A stretch of 64,000 nt of DNA, taken from positions 1 through 64,000 of the forward strand of contig CAVUID010000011.1 in assembly GCA_963741495.1 (NCBI GenBank). The letters are read 5' to 3'. This DNA is from Sulfurimicrobium sp963741495. GTDB taxonomy: Bacteria > Pseudomonadota > Gammaproteobacteria > Burkholderiales > Sulfuricellaceae. The translations under genes were made by a program, and so were the position numbers. The notes beneath the pieces are model-generated. The model did not search any database and was not told where the DNA came from. It worked only from the letters and a program-made list of their open reading frames with translations. Positions 29,419 to 38,818 of this stretch are shown one piece after another; the first letter of the stretch is position 1; the number at the start of each line of letters is the position of its first letter.

Positions 29419-29432
29419 AATTACATGTAATT
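29419..29432. promoter_or_regulatory. 14-bp perfect palindrome upstream of the lipoprotein gene
   Basis: AATTACATGTAATT lies directly in front of the ribosome site of the small lipoprotein. It is a candidate operator, or part of the leader. Confidence 0.35.
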
Positions 29433-29600
29433 ACGATAAATTTGTCGGTTATTCCAAATAAATTCGGGGCGCCAACCGACGCGAAGTATTCTATAGACCT
29501 TCTCCAAGAAATGCTAGGGTTCGCTCGGTAAAATATTATGAATAAATAATTTACTGATGGACATTAATGAATTTTCTGTCATCAATTCGTGCGTGTCTAT

Positions 29601-30104
29601 TCATAAACCCAGCGTGGTTGGTGGCGCTGCAGGTTCGGACAGTTCCAGAATTTCGTTGAAGCGCCGAATCAGATTCAGTGCAGCTTCCTTGTCACTCAGG
29701 CTCAATGCCGCACGTGGGTGATCATAGTGAAAACGATGTAAAAAGTGGGCATCGTCCGCGATGATGAAGGGGTCGGTTGCGGTGCGTGCCTCGGCGGTGG
29801 TTTGATAAACATTGATTGCGTGACTGAACTGTCTGAGCAGATTCATCATGCGTGGGCATTCGCTGGTCAGGTAACGCGTGTCGTGAAGGACGATAGCCAG
29901 TCGGTTGGTACGACTGGCAAGCAGGAAACTTTGCAGTAGCTCGAAGCGTTGCGGGCTGTTGTAGCCCTCACTGCGAAGATCGTAATCAAAAATACGCAAC
30001 TCATGATGGGCCTGCTGGATAATGAAATTGATGGCCTGTTCGTATTCCAGCGGCCCCTCAAGGCGACGATACTCGGGTGCGGCGGGGGTGGACGGTTCAG
30101 TCAT
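29601..30104 (-). CDS. Conserved hypothetical protein beside bcp
   Basis: Start placed at 30104, where GGAGAAAGG precedes the ATG. The 167-residue protein has no signal or membrane segment. It contains INFIIQQAHHELRIFDYDL and LAIVLHDTRYLTSECPRMMNLL, a layout that suggests a PLD-like half domain without the HKD motif (inference). It is divergently arranged with bcp. Confidence 0.65.
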   Translation of the reverse strand: MTEPSTPAAPEYRRLEGPLEYEQAINFIIQQAHHELRIFDYDLRSEGYNSPQRFELLQSFLLASRTNRLAIVLHDTRYLTSECPRMMNLLRQFSHAINVYQTTAEARTATDPFIIADDAHFLHRFHYDHPRAALSLSDKEAALNLIRRFNEILELSEPAAPPTTLGL

Positions 30105-30250
30105 GAGCCTTTCTCCAGCACGTTGTAACCTGAACAGTACCACTGGTGTAGCAGGTTTTCCACTTCGTTTTTGTCAGGCTGAAAGTTTAGCCGTTTGGGA
30201 AAATCAGTTAGAATGGGCGCGCCTTGCTCTTAACGCTGATTGAGACCCCG

Positions 30251-30721
30251 ATGATAAAAATTGGCCACCCGGCACCTGCTTTTTGTCTGCCTGATTCCGA
30301 TATGGAAATGCTGGGCCTGAAAGATTTCAAGGGCAAAAATCTGATTCTGTATTTTTATCCCAAGGACGATACGCCGGGGTGCACGATTCAGGCGACCGAG
30401 TTCAGTGAACTGGAAGACGATCTTGGTCATCTGGATACCGTGGTACTCGGGATCAGCCGGGATGACTGCATTTCCCATGCGGCATTTCGAGACAAGCACG
30501 GACTTTCGGTTCGTTTGCTGGCCGATACTGAAGGTGAAATGTGCGAAAACTATGGGGTGTGGCAGGAGAAGGAAAAGGACGGCGTGAAAAAAATGGGGAT
30601 CGTGCGCTCCACTTTTATTATTGATAAACGGGGTGTGTTGCGTCACGCGCTTTACGGCGTGAGTCCCCGCGGCCATGCCGCTGAAGCGATGCGCCTCGTG
30701 CAAACCTTGGAGCAAGCATGA
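30251..30721 (+). CDS. bcp: Thioredoxin-dependent peroxiredoxin (Bcp/PrxQ)
   Basis: Reduces hydroperoxides. The peroxidatic Cys is in KDDTPGCTIQATEF. The resolving Cys usually found five residues later is Thr/Ala-substituted here, so it should work as a 1-Cys or differently resolved enzyme; other Cys occur at DDCISH and EMCENY. Start at 30251 gives MIKIGHPAPAF, the usual beginning. Overlaps slyD by ATGA. Confidence 0.92.
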   Translation: MIKIGHPAPAFCLPDSDMEMLGLKDFKGKNLILYFYPKDDTPGCTIQATEFSELEDDLGHLDTVVLGISRDDCISHAAFRDKHGLSVRLLADTEGEMCENYGVWQEKEKDGVKKMGIVRSTFIIDKRGVLRHALYGVSPRGHAAEAMRLVQTLEQA

Positions 30722-31200
30722 AAATTGTAAAAAATTCCGTTGTGACGATTCGCTACGAGCTTCGCAACAGCGAGGGTGAAACCCTGGAAAAGAGTGAAGA
30801 GCCCGTCAGCTACCTGCATGGCGGCTATGATGGGATTTTCCCGACCGTGGAAGAAGCGCTGCACGACAAGACGGTAGGTGATAAGTGTGAAATCACGCTA
30901 GAGCCGGACCATGCTTTCGGTGAATACGATGCTGATCTGGTGCGCATCGAGCCGCGTAGTCAGTTTCCAGACGACAGCCTGGAAGTGGGCATGCAATTCG
31001 AGGGCGCCTCGGATGGCGAGGATGAGTGGATTCTCTACACCGTGACCGATGTCACCGATGACAAGGTGGTGGTGGATGGCAACCATCCCCTGGCCGGCCA
31101 GCGACTGCTGTTCAATTGCGAAGTGACCGAAGTGCGTCCTGCCACGGAAGACGAAATTGCGCACGAACATGCGCATGGCGAGCACGGACATCATCACTAA
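30718..31200 (+). CDS. slyD: FKBP-type peptidyl-prolyl isomerase SlyD
   Basis: A 160-residue SlyD-type isomerase/chaperone with the FKBP halves split by the insert-in-flap domain (HDKTVGDKCEITLEPDHAFGE). The C-terminal tail HEHAHGEHGHHH is a short metal-binding segment as in nickel-handling SlyD, but shorter than in E. coli. Translationally coupled to bcp. Confidence 0.92.
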   Translation: MKIVKNSVVTIRYELRNSEGETLEKSEEPVSYLHGGYDGIFPTVEEALHDKTVGDKCEITLEPDHAFGEYDADLVRIEPRSQFPDDSLEVGMQFEGASDGEDEWILYTVTDVTDDKVVVDGNHPLAGQRLLFNCEVTEVRPATEDEIAHEHAHGEHGHHH

Positions 31201-31282
31201 AAGGTGAGGCGTTATGGGTGAGGCGTTAGGCGAAAACCGTGTTCGGAGCGGGCTTTTAACTTTCCCCCTCACCCCTCACCTT
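31201..31282. terminator. Inverted repeat between slyD and mutS
   Basis: AAGGTGAGG (31201-31209) pairs with CCTCACCTT (31274-31282), with additional GTGAGG/CCTCAC copies inside. Lying between convergent genes, it may act as a bidirectional termination or mRNA-end structure. Confidence 0.45.
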
Positions 31283-31284
31283 AA

Positions 31285-33828
31285 TCACCCCATTTTCTTA
31301 AGCTGATAAATAAGCTCCAGAGCCGCTTTGGGGCTGAGTTCATCCGGATCCAGATTTTTCAGCGCTTCAACTGCCGGATGCTCTGCTTCCTCGATGGGCG
31401 CTGCCGCAAACAGATCCTGCTGAGGGCTGGCTTCCAGTCCCTGCTGTTCCAGTATCAACAGGCGTTTCTTTGCCTGCTGGATCACGCTTGACGGCACACC
31501 CGCCAATTGGGCCACTTGCAGACCATAGCTCTGACTGGCCGGGCCTTCTTCCACGCTGTGCAGAAACACGATGCGGTCGCGATGTTCCACGGCATCGAGA
31601 TGCACGTTGGCAACCTGCCTGAATTCCTGCGCGAGCTGGGTCAGTTCGAAATAGTGGGTGGCGAACAGGGTATGGCAGCGGGTTTTTCCGATCAGCTGGC
31701 GTGAGATCGCCCAGGCCAGTGCCAGGCCGTCGAAAGTTGACGTGCCGCGCCCGATCTCGTCCAGCAGCACCAGGCTGTTTTCGGTGGCGTTGTGCAGGAT
31801 GTTGGCGGTTTCCGTCATCTCCACCATGAAGGTGGAGCGTCCGCCGGCCAGATCGTCCGATGCGCCGATGCGGGTGAAAATCTGGTCTATCGGGCCAATG
31901 CGCGCGCCCTGTGCCGGGACGAAGCTGCCGCAGTAGGCCAGCAGCACGATCAGCGCCGTCTGGCGCATGTAGGTTGATTTGCCGCCCATGTTGGGGCCGG
32001 TGATGAGCAGCATCTGGCGCGTGCGGGAGAGCTTGGCGTCGTTGGCGATGAAGTTGTCGGTCTGGTTTTCCACGACCAGGTGCCGCCCCGCCTGAATGTC
32101 GATCACGGCCTCATCGCAGAATTCGGGCGCGGTCAGGTTCAGCGCGCCAGCACGCTCGGCGAGGGCCGACAGTACATCCAGCTCAGCCACCGTGGCTGCG
32201 ATGGCCTGCAGGGTGCCAAGGTGCGGCTGGAGCAGGTCCAGCAGGCCTTCGTACAGCAGCTTCTCGCGCGCCAGCGCCCGCTCCGAGGCGGACAGCGCCT
32301 TGTCCTCGAAGGCTTTGAGTTCCGGGGTGATGTAGCGTTCGGCATTTTTCAGGGTCTGGCGGCGGCGGTAATCTTCCGGCACGTTGTCTGCATTGGCGCG
32401 GCTGACTTCGATGTAGAAGCCGTGCACCCGGTTGTATTCGACCTTGAGGCTGGCGATTCCGCTGCGTTCGCGCTCGCGGGTTTCCAGTTCGAGCAGGAAT
32501 TCCCCGCAATTGGTCTGGATGGCGCGCAGTTCGTCCAGTTCAGGGTCGAAGCCGGTGGCGATGACGCCGCCTTCGCGCAGCACGCTGCTGGGCTCGGGCA
32601 TGACCGCCTGCCGCAGCGTGTCGGTGATGTGCTGTGGCGCTTCGGTGGCGAGATTGAGTTCCCCGAGTCGCGGACTGTCGAGCGCGTTCAGGACGGCCTG
32701 CAACTGGGGCAGCAGGGCCAGGCTGTCGCGCAAGCCGGACAGGTCGCGCGGGCGGGCGCTGCGCAGGGCGATGCGACCGGTGATGCGTTCGATGTCCGCG
32801 CACTGGCGCAGGATTTTGTGGATGTGCTGGTGGGATGCAGCGCCGCCATCGCCCAGCAGGGTGGCAATGGCATCCTGACGGCCGCGCAGGGTGTCGTAGT
32901 TGCGCAGCGGGTGGTGCAGCCAGTGGCGCAGGGTGCGGCTGCCCATGCCGGTGGCGCAGGTGTCGAGCATGGAGAGCAGGGTAGGCGCAGCTTCGCCGCG
33001 CAGGGTTTCGCTGATTTCGAGATTGCGTCGTGCCGCAGCGTCGAGCAGCACATAGTCGCTTTCGCGTTCCACGCGCAGGCCCTGGATGTGGGGCAGCTTG
33101 CCGCATTGCGTGTTCTGGGCATATTCCAGCAGGGCGCCGGCGGCGGCAATCGCCGGATTCAGGCCGGCACAGCCGAAGCCATCCAGATCGCGGGTGCCGA
33201 ATTGTGCTGTCAGCTTGTTGCGGGCTGAATCCAGATCGAACTGCCAGCTTGCAAGTGATCTGGTGGCGCACTTTGCGCTGCCCAGGGCGGCATGGGTAAA
33301 GTCATCTGGATGCAGGATTTCCGATGGGCCGAGCCGTTCCAGCGTCGCGCCAAGCTGCTCCGGTGCGATTTCCATCAGCGTGAAGCGGCCGCTGGCGAGA
33401 TTCAGCCAGGCCACGCCGAGCCGGCCTCTGTGGGCGGTTGCCGCCAGCAGCAGGCTGTCGCGCTTGTCGTCGAGCAGGGCTGCATCGGTCAGCGTGCCGG
33501 GCGTGATGATGCGCGCCACCTTGCGCTCCACCGGGCCTTTCGAGGTGGCCGGGTCGCCCACCTGCTCGCAGATGGCGACTGTCTCGCCCAGCTTGACCAG
33601 CTTGGCGAGATATTGCTCGGCGGCGTGATAGGGCACGCCCGCCATCTTGATCGGCTCGCCTGCCGAGGCGCCACGGGTGGTGAGCGTGATGCCCAAGAGC
33701 TGCGCCGCCCGTTCCGCATCGCTGAAAAACAGCTCGTAAAAATCCCCCATGCGGTAAAACAGCAGCATGCCGGGGTGTTCCGCCTTGATGCGCAGGTACT
33801 GCTGCATCATGGGGGTGTGTTTTTCCAT
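31285..33828 (-). CDS. mutS: DNA mismatch repair protein MutS
   Basis: Recognises mismatches. Start at 33828 gives MEKHTPMMQQYLRIKAEHPG; the frame stays open to 33897. The mismatch-binding motif GDFYELFF is near residue 30, Walker A is TGPNMGGKSTYMRQ near residue 611, and Walker B is LLDEIGRGTSTFDG. About 847 residues and intact, so the repair system appears functional. Confidence 0.96.
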   Translation of the reverse strand: MEKHTPMMQQYLRIKAEHPGMLLFYRMGDFYELFFSDAERAAQLLGITLTTRGASAGEPIKMAGVPYHAAEQYLAKLVKLGETVAICEQVGDPATSKGPVERKVARIITPGTLTDAALLDDKRDSLLLAATAHRGRLGVAWLNLASGRFTLMEIAPEQLGATLERLGPSEILHPDDFTHAALGSAKCATRSLASWQFDLDSARNKLTAQFGTRDLDGFGCAGLNPAIAAAGALLEYAQNTQCGKLPHIQGLRVERESDYVLLDAAARRNLEISETLRGEAAPTLLSMLDTCATGMGSRTLRHWLHHPLRNYDTLRGRQDAIATLLGDGGAASHQHIHKILRQCADIERITGRIALRSARPRDLSGLRDSLALLPQLQAVLNALDSPRLGELNLATEAPQHITDTLRQAVMPEPSSVLREGGVIATGFDPELDELRAIQTNCGEFLLELETRERERSGIASLKVEYNRVHGFYIEVSRANADNVPEDYRRRQTLKNAERYITPELKAFEDKALSASERALAREKLLYEGLLDLLQPHLGTLQAIAATVAELDVLSALAERAGALNLTAPEFCDEAVIDIQAGRHLVVENQTDNFIANDAKLSRTRQMLLITGPNMGGKSTYMRQTALIVLLAYCGSFVPAQGARIGPIDQIFTRIGASDDLAGGRSTFMVEMTETANILHNATENSLVLLDEIGRGTSTFDGLALAWAISRQLIGKTRCHTLFATHYFELTQLAQEFRQVANVHLDAVEHRDRIVFLHSVEEGPASQSYGLQVAQLAGVPSSVIQQAKKRLLILEQQGLEASPQQDLFAAAPIEEAEHPAVEALKNLDPDELSPKAALELIYQLKKMG

Positions 33829-34005
33829 ATCCAATTGGGTTTTCTTTTGTACGATGTTTCTGCTGGTTTTTTTATAAAAAGGCGATGATTGCGGCACGGG
33901 GTGCCGGATTCTGCCTTCGAACTTGTGCAGGCAATGAAGTGTGCATTATCCAACGCCAGGCAAATGGCGGGAAGGTGCAAAAGCAAATATTAGGAATTTG
34001 TTGGG

Positions 34006-35342
34006 CTATGACGTCTTGGGCAAGCGATCGTTTGCCGCACAACTGTCGGGCGCCAGCAGCAGGAGGTCGCTGGTTTTCTGCAGCATCTGGCTGCTACTTT
34101 CGATTTCTGCCATGGAAGCCTGATATTCCCGGGAAATTTTCAGTATCAATTCATTAAAAACCGGGTATGGCACCCGGTCGAACTGAAGCCGACTTTCGCG
34201 TAGCGCCTCGCGAGCCGTTTGAGCCTGGCTTCTCGTTACATCCAGCCTGCTTTGCGCCAGCTTGAGATTTTCATATGCTTGCGCGGTGCTTAGCTGAAGA
34301 TCCAGATGCGCCTGCTCTGTCATGGTGCGGTTCACCATAACGGCGGCATTGAGCCGATCCTTGTTGGCCCGTTCGGCCTCCTGAAATCCGGCCGGCATGT
34401 TGATGCTGACGCCGGCGGTGGCTGCATAGCCCCGCTTATCGCTTGCATATTCATCAACATAGCTCATTCCCAGATGGATATCCGCATTCAGGCTGCTGCC
34501 AGCGTCGATTTCCCTGTTATAGGCGAGAGCTTCAAGCTGGGCGTTGAGTTTTTTCAACTCCGCCGAGTGACGTTCGGCCGACTGGTTGAGTGCTGTGCTG
34601 GACAGGCAAATTGGCGGCAGATCAGGTTGAGATGGCTGAAAGCTGTCCATGCTCTGGCTCAGAATCGAGTGCATGGTATTCAGCGCTACGCGTTTCAGGG
34701 CGCGGAATCTTTGCTGTTCGTCCTGTGCGGCAACCCGTTCGTTGTCGATAGTGCAGATGTTCGCTGTCGGTCCACATTCCCTTTTCATGCATTTTGCCGG
34801 CGGCGGGCTTGTTGGAAGTCAGGGCTTCGACATACTGGTCCGGCCAGTTGTTCGGCCTGACTGTATTGCCAGTACAGGATGTACTGGTAGCGCAACAGGT
34901 GCAGCAATTGACGCCGCACGTTTTCCAGTTCGATGGAATTCAGTCGGGATTGTGTTTGCGCGGACTTGATTGACTCCAGTTGTTGCGCGCGCCCTCCCAG
35001 AAGCGGGTAACTCAGCCCGATATGGGGCTGCAGGGCATTGTAGTTGCGGGTCAGGCTGTCGGTGACAATCTGCCGGTGATGCCCGACATCCATCCTGCCG
35101 GAAATTTGCATGCCGCTTTTGGCCTGTTCCTGGCGCAACAAGTGCTGCGCGTAGTCGATTTGCGTTTCCATCGCCTTGAGCCGGAGCGAGGAAGACAGCT
35201 TTTCTTCAAGCTTCGATAGCGCAAAGGTCGGAAAGTACTGTCGCTGGCGGTTGAAGATGGTAACCAGCATTGCCGCCAGCATCGTGAGCGAATTTTGCCG
35301 GAATGGAGTGGTTTTACCTGCTGTCACTTTTTTCTGTGTCAA
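34006..35342 (-). pseudogene. TolC-family outer membrane efflux protein, frameshifted
   Basis: Two open frames together cover a TolC-like protein. The upstream part (35342 to about 34850) has helical TolC sequence (MDVGHHRQIVTDSLTRNYNALQ, LNSIELENVRRQLLHLLRYQY). The downstream part (about 34788 to 34006) continues with NERVAAQDEQQRFRALKRVAL and the second repeat (TMTEQAHLDLQLSTAQAYENL). At least one frameshift falls between 34785 and 34860. The start is unclear: a TTG at 35342 has a G-rich ribosome site. It would export the polymer or a factor with the HlyD protein of the same operon. Confidence 0.7.
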
Positions 35343-35390
35343 GCATACAACCCCCCTTTTTTATATGTTCTGGTGCTTGTCTGATTCTCA

Positions 35391-36699
35391 CTACCAGTGC
35401 GGCGTCCGGGCCCAGATTCTTTTTGGCACGTATGGATGCCAGAGACGGATACGCAGAAATTCGCGCAGCATGGAAAGCAGTTCCACTATGTGAATGGGCA
35501 GGCGGTAAAAAGGGTAGAGCGGCGCCAGCCAGAGCATTCTTCAGGCGCGGTGTGGCGGCGATGTCGTGCGCGATCAGCAGCTTGATGAAGATAAAGAAGG
35601 TGGTGAGCCAGTACACGACCGTCAGCAGTGCAGGCGTGGCGAATGGATCAATCAGGATGAAATAGAGCACGCTCCATAGCGCAAGAAAGGGAAGAATGAC
35701 GCGGAACAGCAGGATATCGAAAAAGACAATGGCGTTGACGATGCCAAAGCGCCAGAAGTGATAGAGATCGCCTTGCTTGTGCAGGCGGATCTTGACCATG
35801 TTCCGGGTCCAGCGGCTGCGCTGACGCAGCAGCCAGCCGTAGTGGTCGGGCACGTCGGTCCAGACAATGGCATCCAGCGCGAAACGCAGTTTCCAGCCCT
35901 GCTTGCGCAGGCGCAGCGTGAGGTCGGTGTCGTCTCCCAGCCCGGAATCGTAGCCGCCCAGCTGGCGTATGGCGTCGGCACGGAACATGCTGCCTGCGCC
36001 GGGCAGGATGGACAGCAGATTCAAAGGCGCGCGCCACAGCCTGGAAATGCTGACATTCAACGCGTATTCGCATTCCTGGAAGCGGGTGACCCAGTTCCGC
36101 GGTGCATTTCGCACGCGCAGGTTTGCTGACACGGCGCCCACTTTTGCGTCGGCAAAAGGGGCGAGCAGGTGCTGGATGATGCCGGGCTGCATTTCGCAGT
36201 CCGCATCCGGCACGAAAATGAATTCTCCGCGGGCCATCACCAGGCCGATATTCAGGCTGCCAGGTTTGCCGTTGTGGTTTTTGGCTTCAAATACGCGTAC
36301 CCGGCCAGTTTTTTCCCACTTGCGGGCGCGTGCCACGCTGTCGTCGTGGAATAATCATCGACAAAAATGACTTCAAGCTTGTGATAGCCGCATTGCAGCG
36401 TGGAATGAATCATTTTTTCGATGCTGTCACCGGCGTTGCGCCCTGCGATGACGACTGAAACCAGCGGGTTGAGCGGCAGGCCAGCCCCTTTCGGTGCGGA
36501 AAGGGCGCCCGGGGTAAAACAGGCTGACCAGCCACAACAGAATGTCGGGCAGCGCAAAACGCGTCAGGATCAGCACCAGAAACCAGAAAAACAGGTTGGC
36601 GGATGTCAGTAGCGCGCCCAAAATGTGCGACATTCCATTCAGGCTGACCAGGCTCAGCGGCGAGAGGAAATAGTTCAGGAAACCGGTCAGGTGTTCCAT
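35391..36699 (-). pseudogene. Processive GT2 glycosyltransferase, three frameshifts
   Basis: A membrane polysaccharide synthase of the PgaC/BcsA/hyaluronan synthase type. Pieces: N-terminal membrane segment and start (36699-36490), nucleotide-binding start with VSVVIAGRNAGDSIEKM and VIFVDDYS (to about 36349), then the catalytic core with VPDADCEM (DxD-like), LGDDTDL and RQRSRWTRNM (QxxRW-like) plus further membrane helices. Frameshifts lie near 36488, 36349 and 35512, each solved by one base. The true end, read through the last one, is WARTPHW at 35391. With the adaptor and TolC genes it forms an export and synthesis unit. Confidence 0.8.
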
Positions 36700-36750
36700 G
36701 ATTGTTCCGCCAGCTGGCTTGCTACATGCTGCCCTCCTGATTAAGTTCGA

Positions 36751-37683
36751 TCACGCGCGCCTGCAGCGCATCACCGGCACGCTGGCAATAAAGCGCTTGA
36801 GCCAGATCTCCGCCCCGGCCTTGTCCGTTGCCGGCAGCAGAAGCAACAGCCGGTCATCGCTGTAACGTCCGATCTTGTCTGAATTTCTCAGGTTTTCGGC
36901 CATGTGAAATATCCGTCTTTCTGTCTCGGCCTCATCGTCCGAGGCGAGCTTGAGCATGATCAGGCTGAAATCCGTGCCATAGCGCCTGGCGCGGCGTGCC
37001 TCGTCCTCCAGCAGGAACATGAAAACATGCTTGCGATAGACCGGGCGGCCATCGCCTTCCAGCAGCAGTTCTTCTTCCTGATCGAAGAGACGGCCATTGC
37101 TCAGTGCCGCCATGCCGAGCGAGTTCAGCCGGTAGCTGTGGATGTCCTTGTGCAGCAACTGGTCGCCGGGCGTGCGTGTCTGGCAGTTCATGCACAGGCC
37201 TTCCACTTCCGGCACCTGGAAAGAGGCGTGGCAGCTGTGGCAGCTAAAGTTCTCGCCCGGGATGTCGTGGTCGGTGCCAAGATCTGTCAGGCGGCCATGA
37301 CATTTCGGGCAGATTCGGCCCTTGCCGTCATGGGTGAAGGATTCGGCTGGCGCTACATAGCCGCAGCGAAAATGGTGCAAGAGCGAAACCGGCGAGATGT
37401 TCGAGGATTTGCACGCTGAACAGGCCTCTCGCACATTGACGTGATGGCTGCCGCAGGATGGGCATACGCTCAGGCGGTCGAAAAAAATCTTGTCCAGGTA
37501 GTCTGCCGAGGCGAGATATTCCAGGCCCTGCATCATCTGCCCGGCAATGCCCGGTTCGGATTGCGGGAAGTGAGTATAGCCATCGACGTGCCCGGCCTGC
37601 CATTGAGGCAGCAAATGGCCCTTACGCTGCTGGACCTGCTGCAACACGGACATAGGGTCTGTGAACAAGTTGTCCATTGTCAT
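36751..37683 (-). CDS. Zinc-ribbon protein with degenerate GGDEF-like domain
   Basis: Start at 37683 behind GGGGGAGG. The 310-residue protein has a short N-terminus, then a zinc-ribbon region (about 80-190) with repeated CxxC pairs: CPSCG, CSACK, CPKCH, CHSCH and CMNC. The C-terminal part (about 215-310) resembles a GGDEF fold (RKHVFMFLLEDEARRARRYG; FSLIMLKL), but the signature loop reads RYSDDRLLLLLP instead of GGDEF. Catalysis is therefore unlikely. The ribbon part recalls the TackOD1 output domain. In the EPS operon it could be a c-di-GMP or protein-binding regulator (inference). Confidence 0.7.
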   Translation of the reverse strand: MTMDNLFTDPMSVLQQVQQRKGHLLPQWQAGHVDGYTHFPQSEPGIAGQMMQGLEYLASADYLDKIFFDRLSVCPSCGSHHVNVREACSACKSSNISPVSLLHHFRCGYVAPAESFTHDGKGRICPKCHGRLTDLGTDHDIPGENFSCHSCHASFQVPEVEGLCMNCQTRTPGDQLLHKDIHSYRLNSLGMAALSNGRLFDQEEELLLEGDGRPVYRKHVFMFLLEDEARRARRYGTDFSLIMLKLASDDEAETERRIFHMAENLRNSDKIGRYSDDRLLLLLPATDKAGAEIWLKRFIASVPVMRCRRA

Positions 37684-37715
37684 TTTATATTCCTCCCCCA
37701 TTGCATCGGATCACG

Positions 37716-38816
37716 CTAATTCTTTCCCCATAGCCATTCGCCCCAGGATGAAACGGGGATTCTGACTTGCACCCTGGCATCGAAAATCAGCTTCTCCCGC
37801 ACGGCCGGATCGAGCTTTTCCATGTTGTCCAGCGCGATTTTGACCGGGCGGTACTGGGACCACTGGTTGTGCTGCCAGAAATAACGGGTCAGCGATTCCG
37901 GCAGTTTGGAGGCTTCAGGCGTCAGCGCGGCAATACGCCCCGGCAGGGTTTCTGAAATCCCCGGGATGCTGACATAGGCCGGCATGCCGACGCTGAGGCT
38001 GGATATTTCGGACGGGTCGGTGAAGACCATCACATAGGCCCGGTCGATGTCGAAAATACGATAAATCGGCGTGCCAGCTTCGATCACGGCATTCGGACGC
38101 GCCGTGCAATCGAGCACCTGGCCGGAAACGGGCGAGAGAATCGGCTGGGTGCTGACGCGCTTGCGGGCATCGTCTATCAGGCTGAGCTGCTGTTCCAGCG
38201 AGGCGATTTTTTCCAGGCTGCCTTTTTTGATTTGCGTCAGGTTCAGCTGCGACTTTTGCCAGGCTTCCCTTAGGGCCGCCGATTCTGCAATGGTTCGCTG
38301 CCAGTCTGAACGGGCGGCATCGCGTGCCACCCGCCCAATGGCGCGGGCATCGTGCAACTCGTCGTAGGCCTCTGAGAGCGCTTTGGCTTTTTCTGCTGAA
38401 GCCGCCGCCGCCTGATAATTTTGCCGCGCCATCTGAACCTCGCTTGCCGCTACGGCCGCGCCCTCGTCCTGATTGATCTGTTCCAGATGCAGGGATGTCA
38501 GCCTGTTCTGGTAGTCGGATGCATATTGCTCGTCCAGAATAAAATTGCTCACGATGACCAGCGGATCGCCCGCTTTGACCTTGCTGAAGCAGGTGGTGAT
38601 CTGCTGGGTGATCTGGGCGCGATAGAGCGGGGAAACCGGTATCAGATCGCCGTGCAGCAGACCTTCCACGCGCACATTGGCGGGCGGTACCGCAATCGCA
38701 TAGGTGATCGTTCCGCCGATCAGGAGGGCCAGGGTGATTTTTGTCCAGCGGCGTTTGCTGCCTGCCGCCTTCTCGCCTGAAACCGTCTTTTGCTGAGGTT
38801 TTCCGCGGAAATGCAT
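37716..38816 (-). CDS. HlyD-family periplasmic adaptor protein
   Basis: Start at 38816 behind AAGGAG. One N-terminal membrane helix (ITLALLIGGTITYAIAV), then lipoyl-like segment, a long coiled-coil hairpin (about 110-230) and the second lipoyl half (ILSPVSGQVLDCTARPNAVI), followed by a beta-barrel (VMVFTDPSEISSLSVGMPAYV). This is the usual adaptor that joins an inner-membrane synthase/exporter to a TolC-like channel. Overlaps the hydrolase-like gene upstream and lies 33 bp from the zinc-ribbon gene. Confidence 0.85.
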   Translation of the reverse strand: MHFRGKPQQKTVSGEKAAGSKRRWTKITLALLIGGTITYAIAVPPANVRVEGLLHGDLIPVSPLYRAQITQQITTCFSKVKAGDPLVIVSNFILDEQYASDYQNRLTSLHLEQINQDEGAAVAASEVQMARQNYQAAAASAEKAKALSEAYDELHDARAIGRVARDAARSDWQRTIAESAALREAWQKSQLNLTQIKKGSLEKIASLEQQLSLIDDARKRVSTQPILSPVSGQVLDCTARPNAVIEAGTPIYRIFDIDRAYVMVFTDPSEISSLSVGMPAYVSIPGISETLPGRIAALTPEASKLPESLTRYFWQHNQWSQYRPVKIALDNMEKLDPAVREKLIFDARVQVRIPVSSWGEWLWGKN

Positions 38817-38818
38817 GA

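Noticed and set aside
32080..33228. Plus-strand open frame of about 380 residues
   Set aside because: Antisense to mutS, whose motifs are complete; composition is that of a shadow frame.
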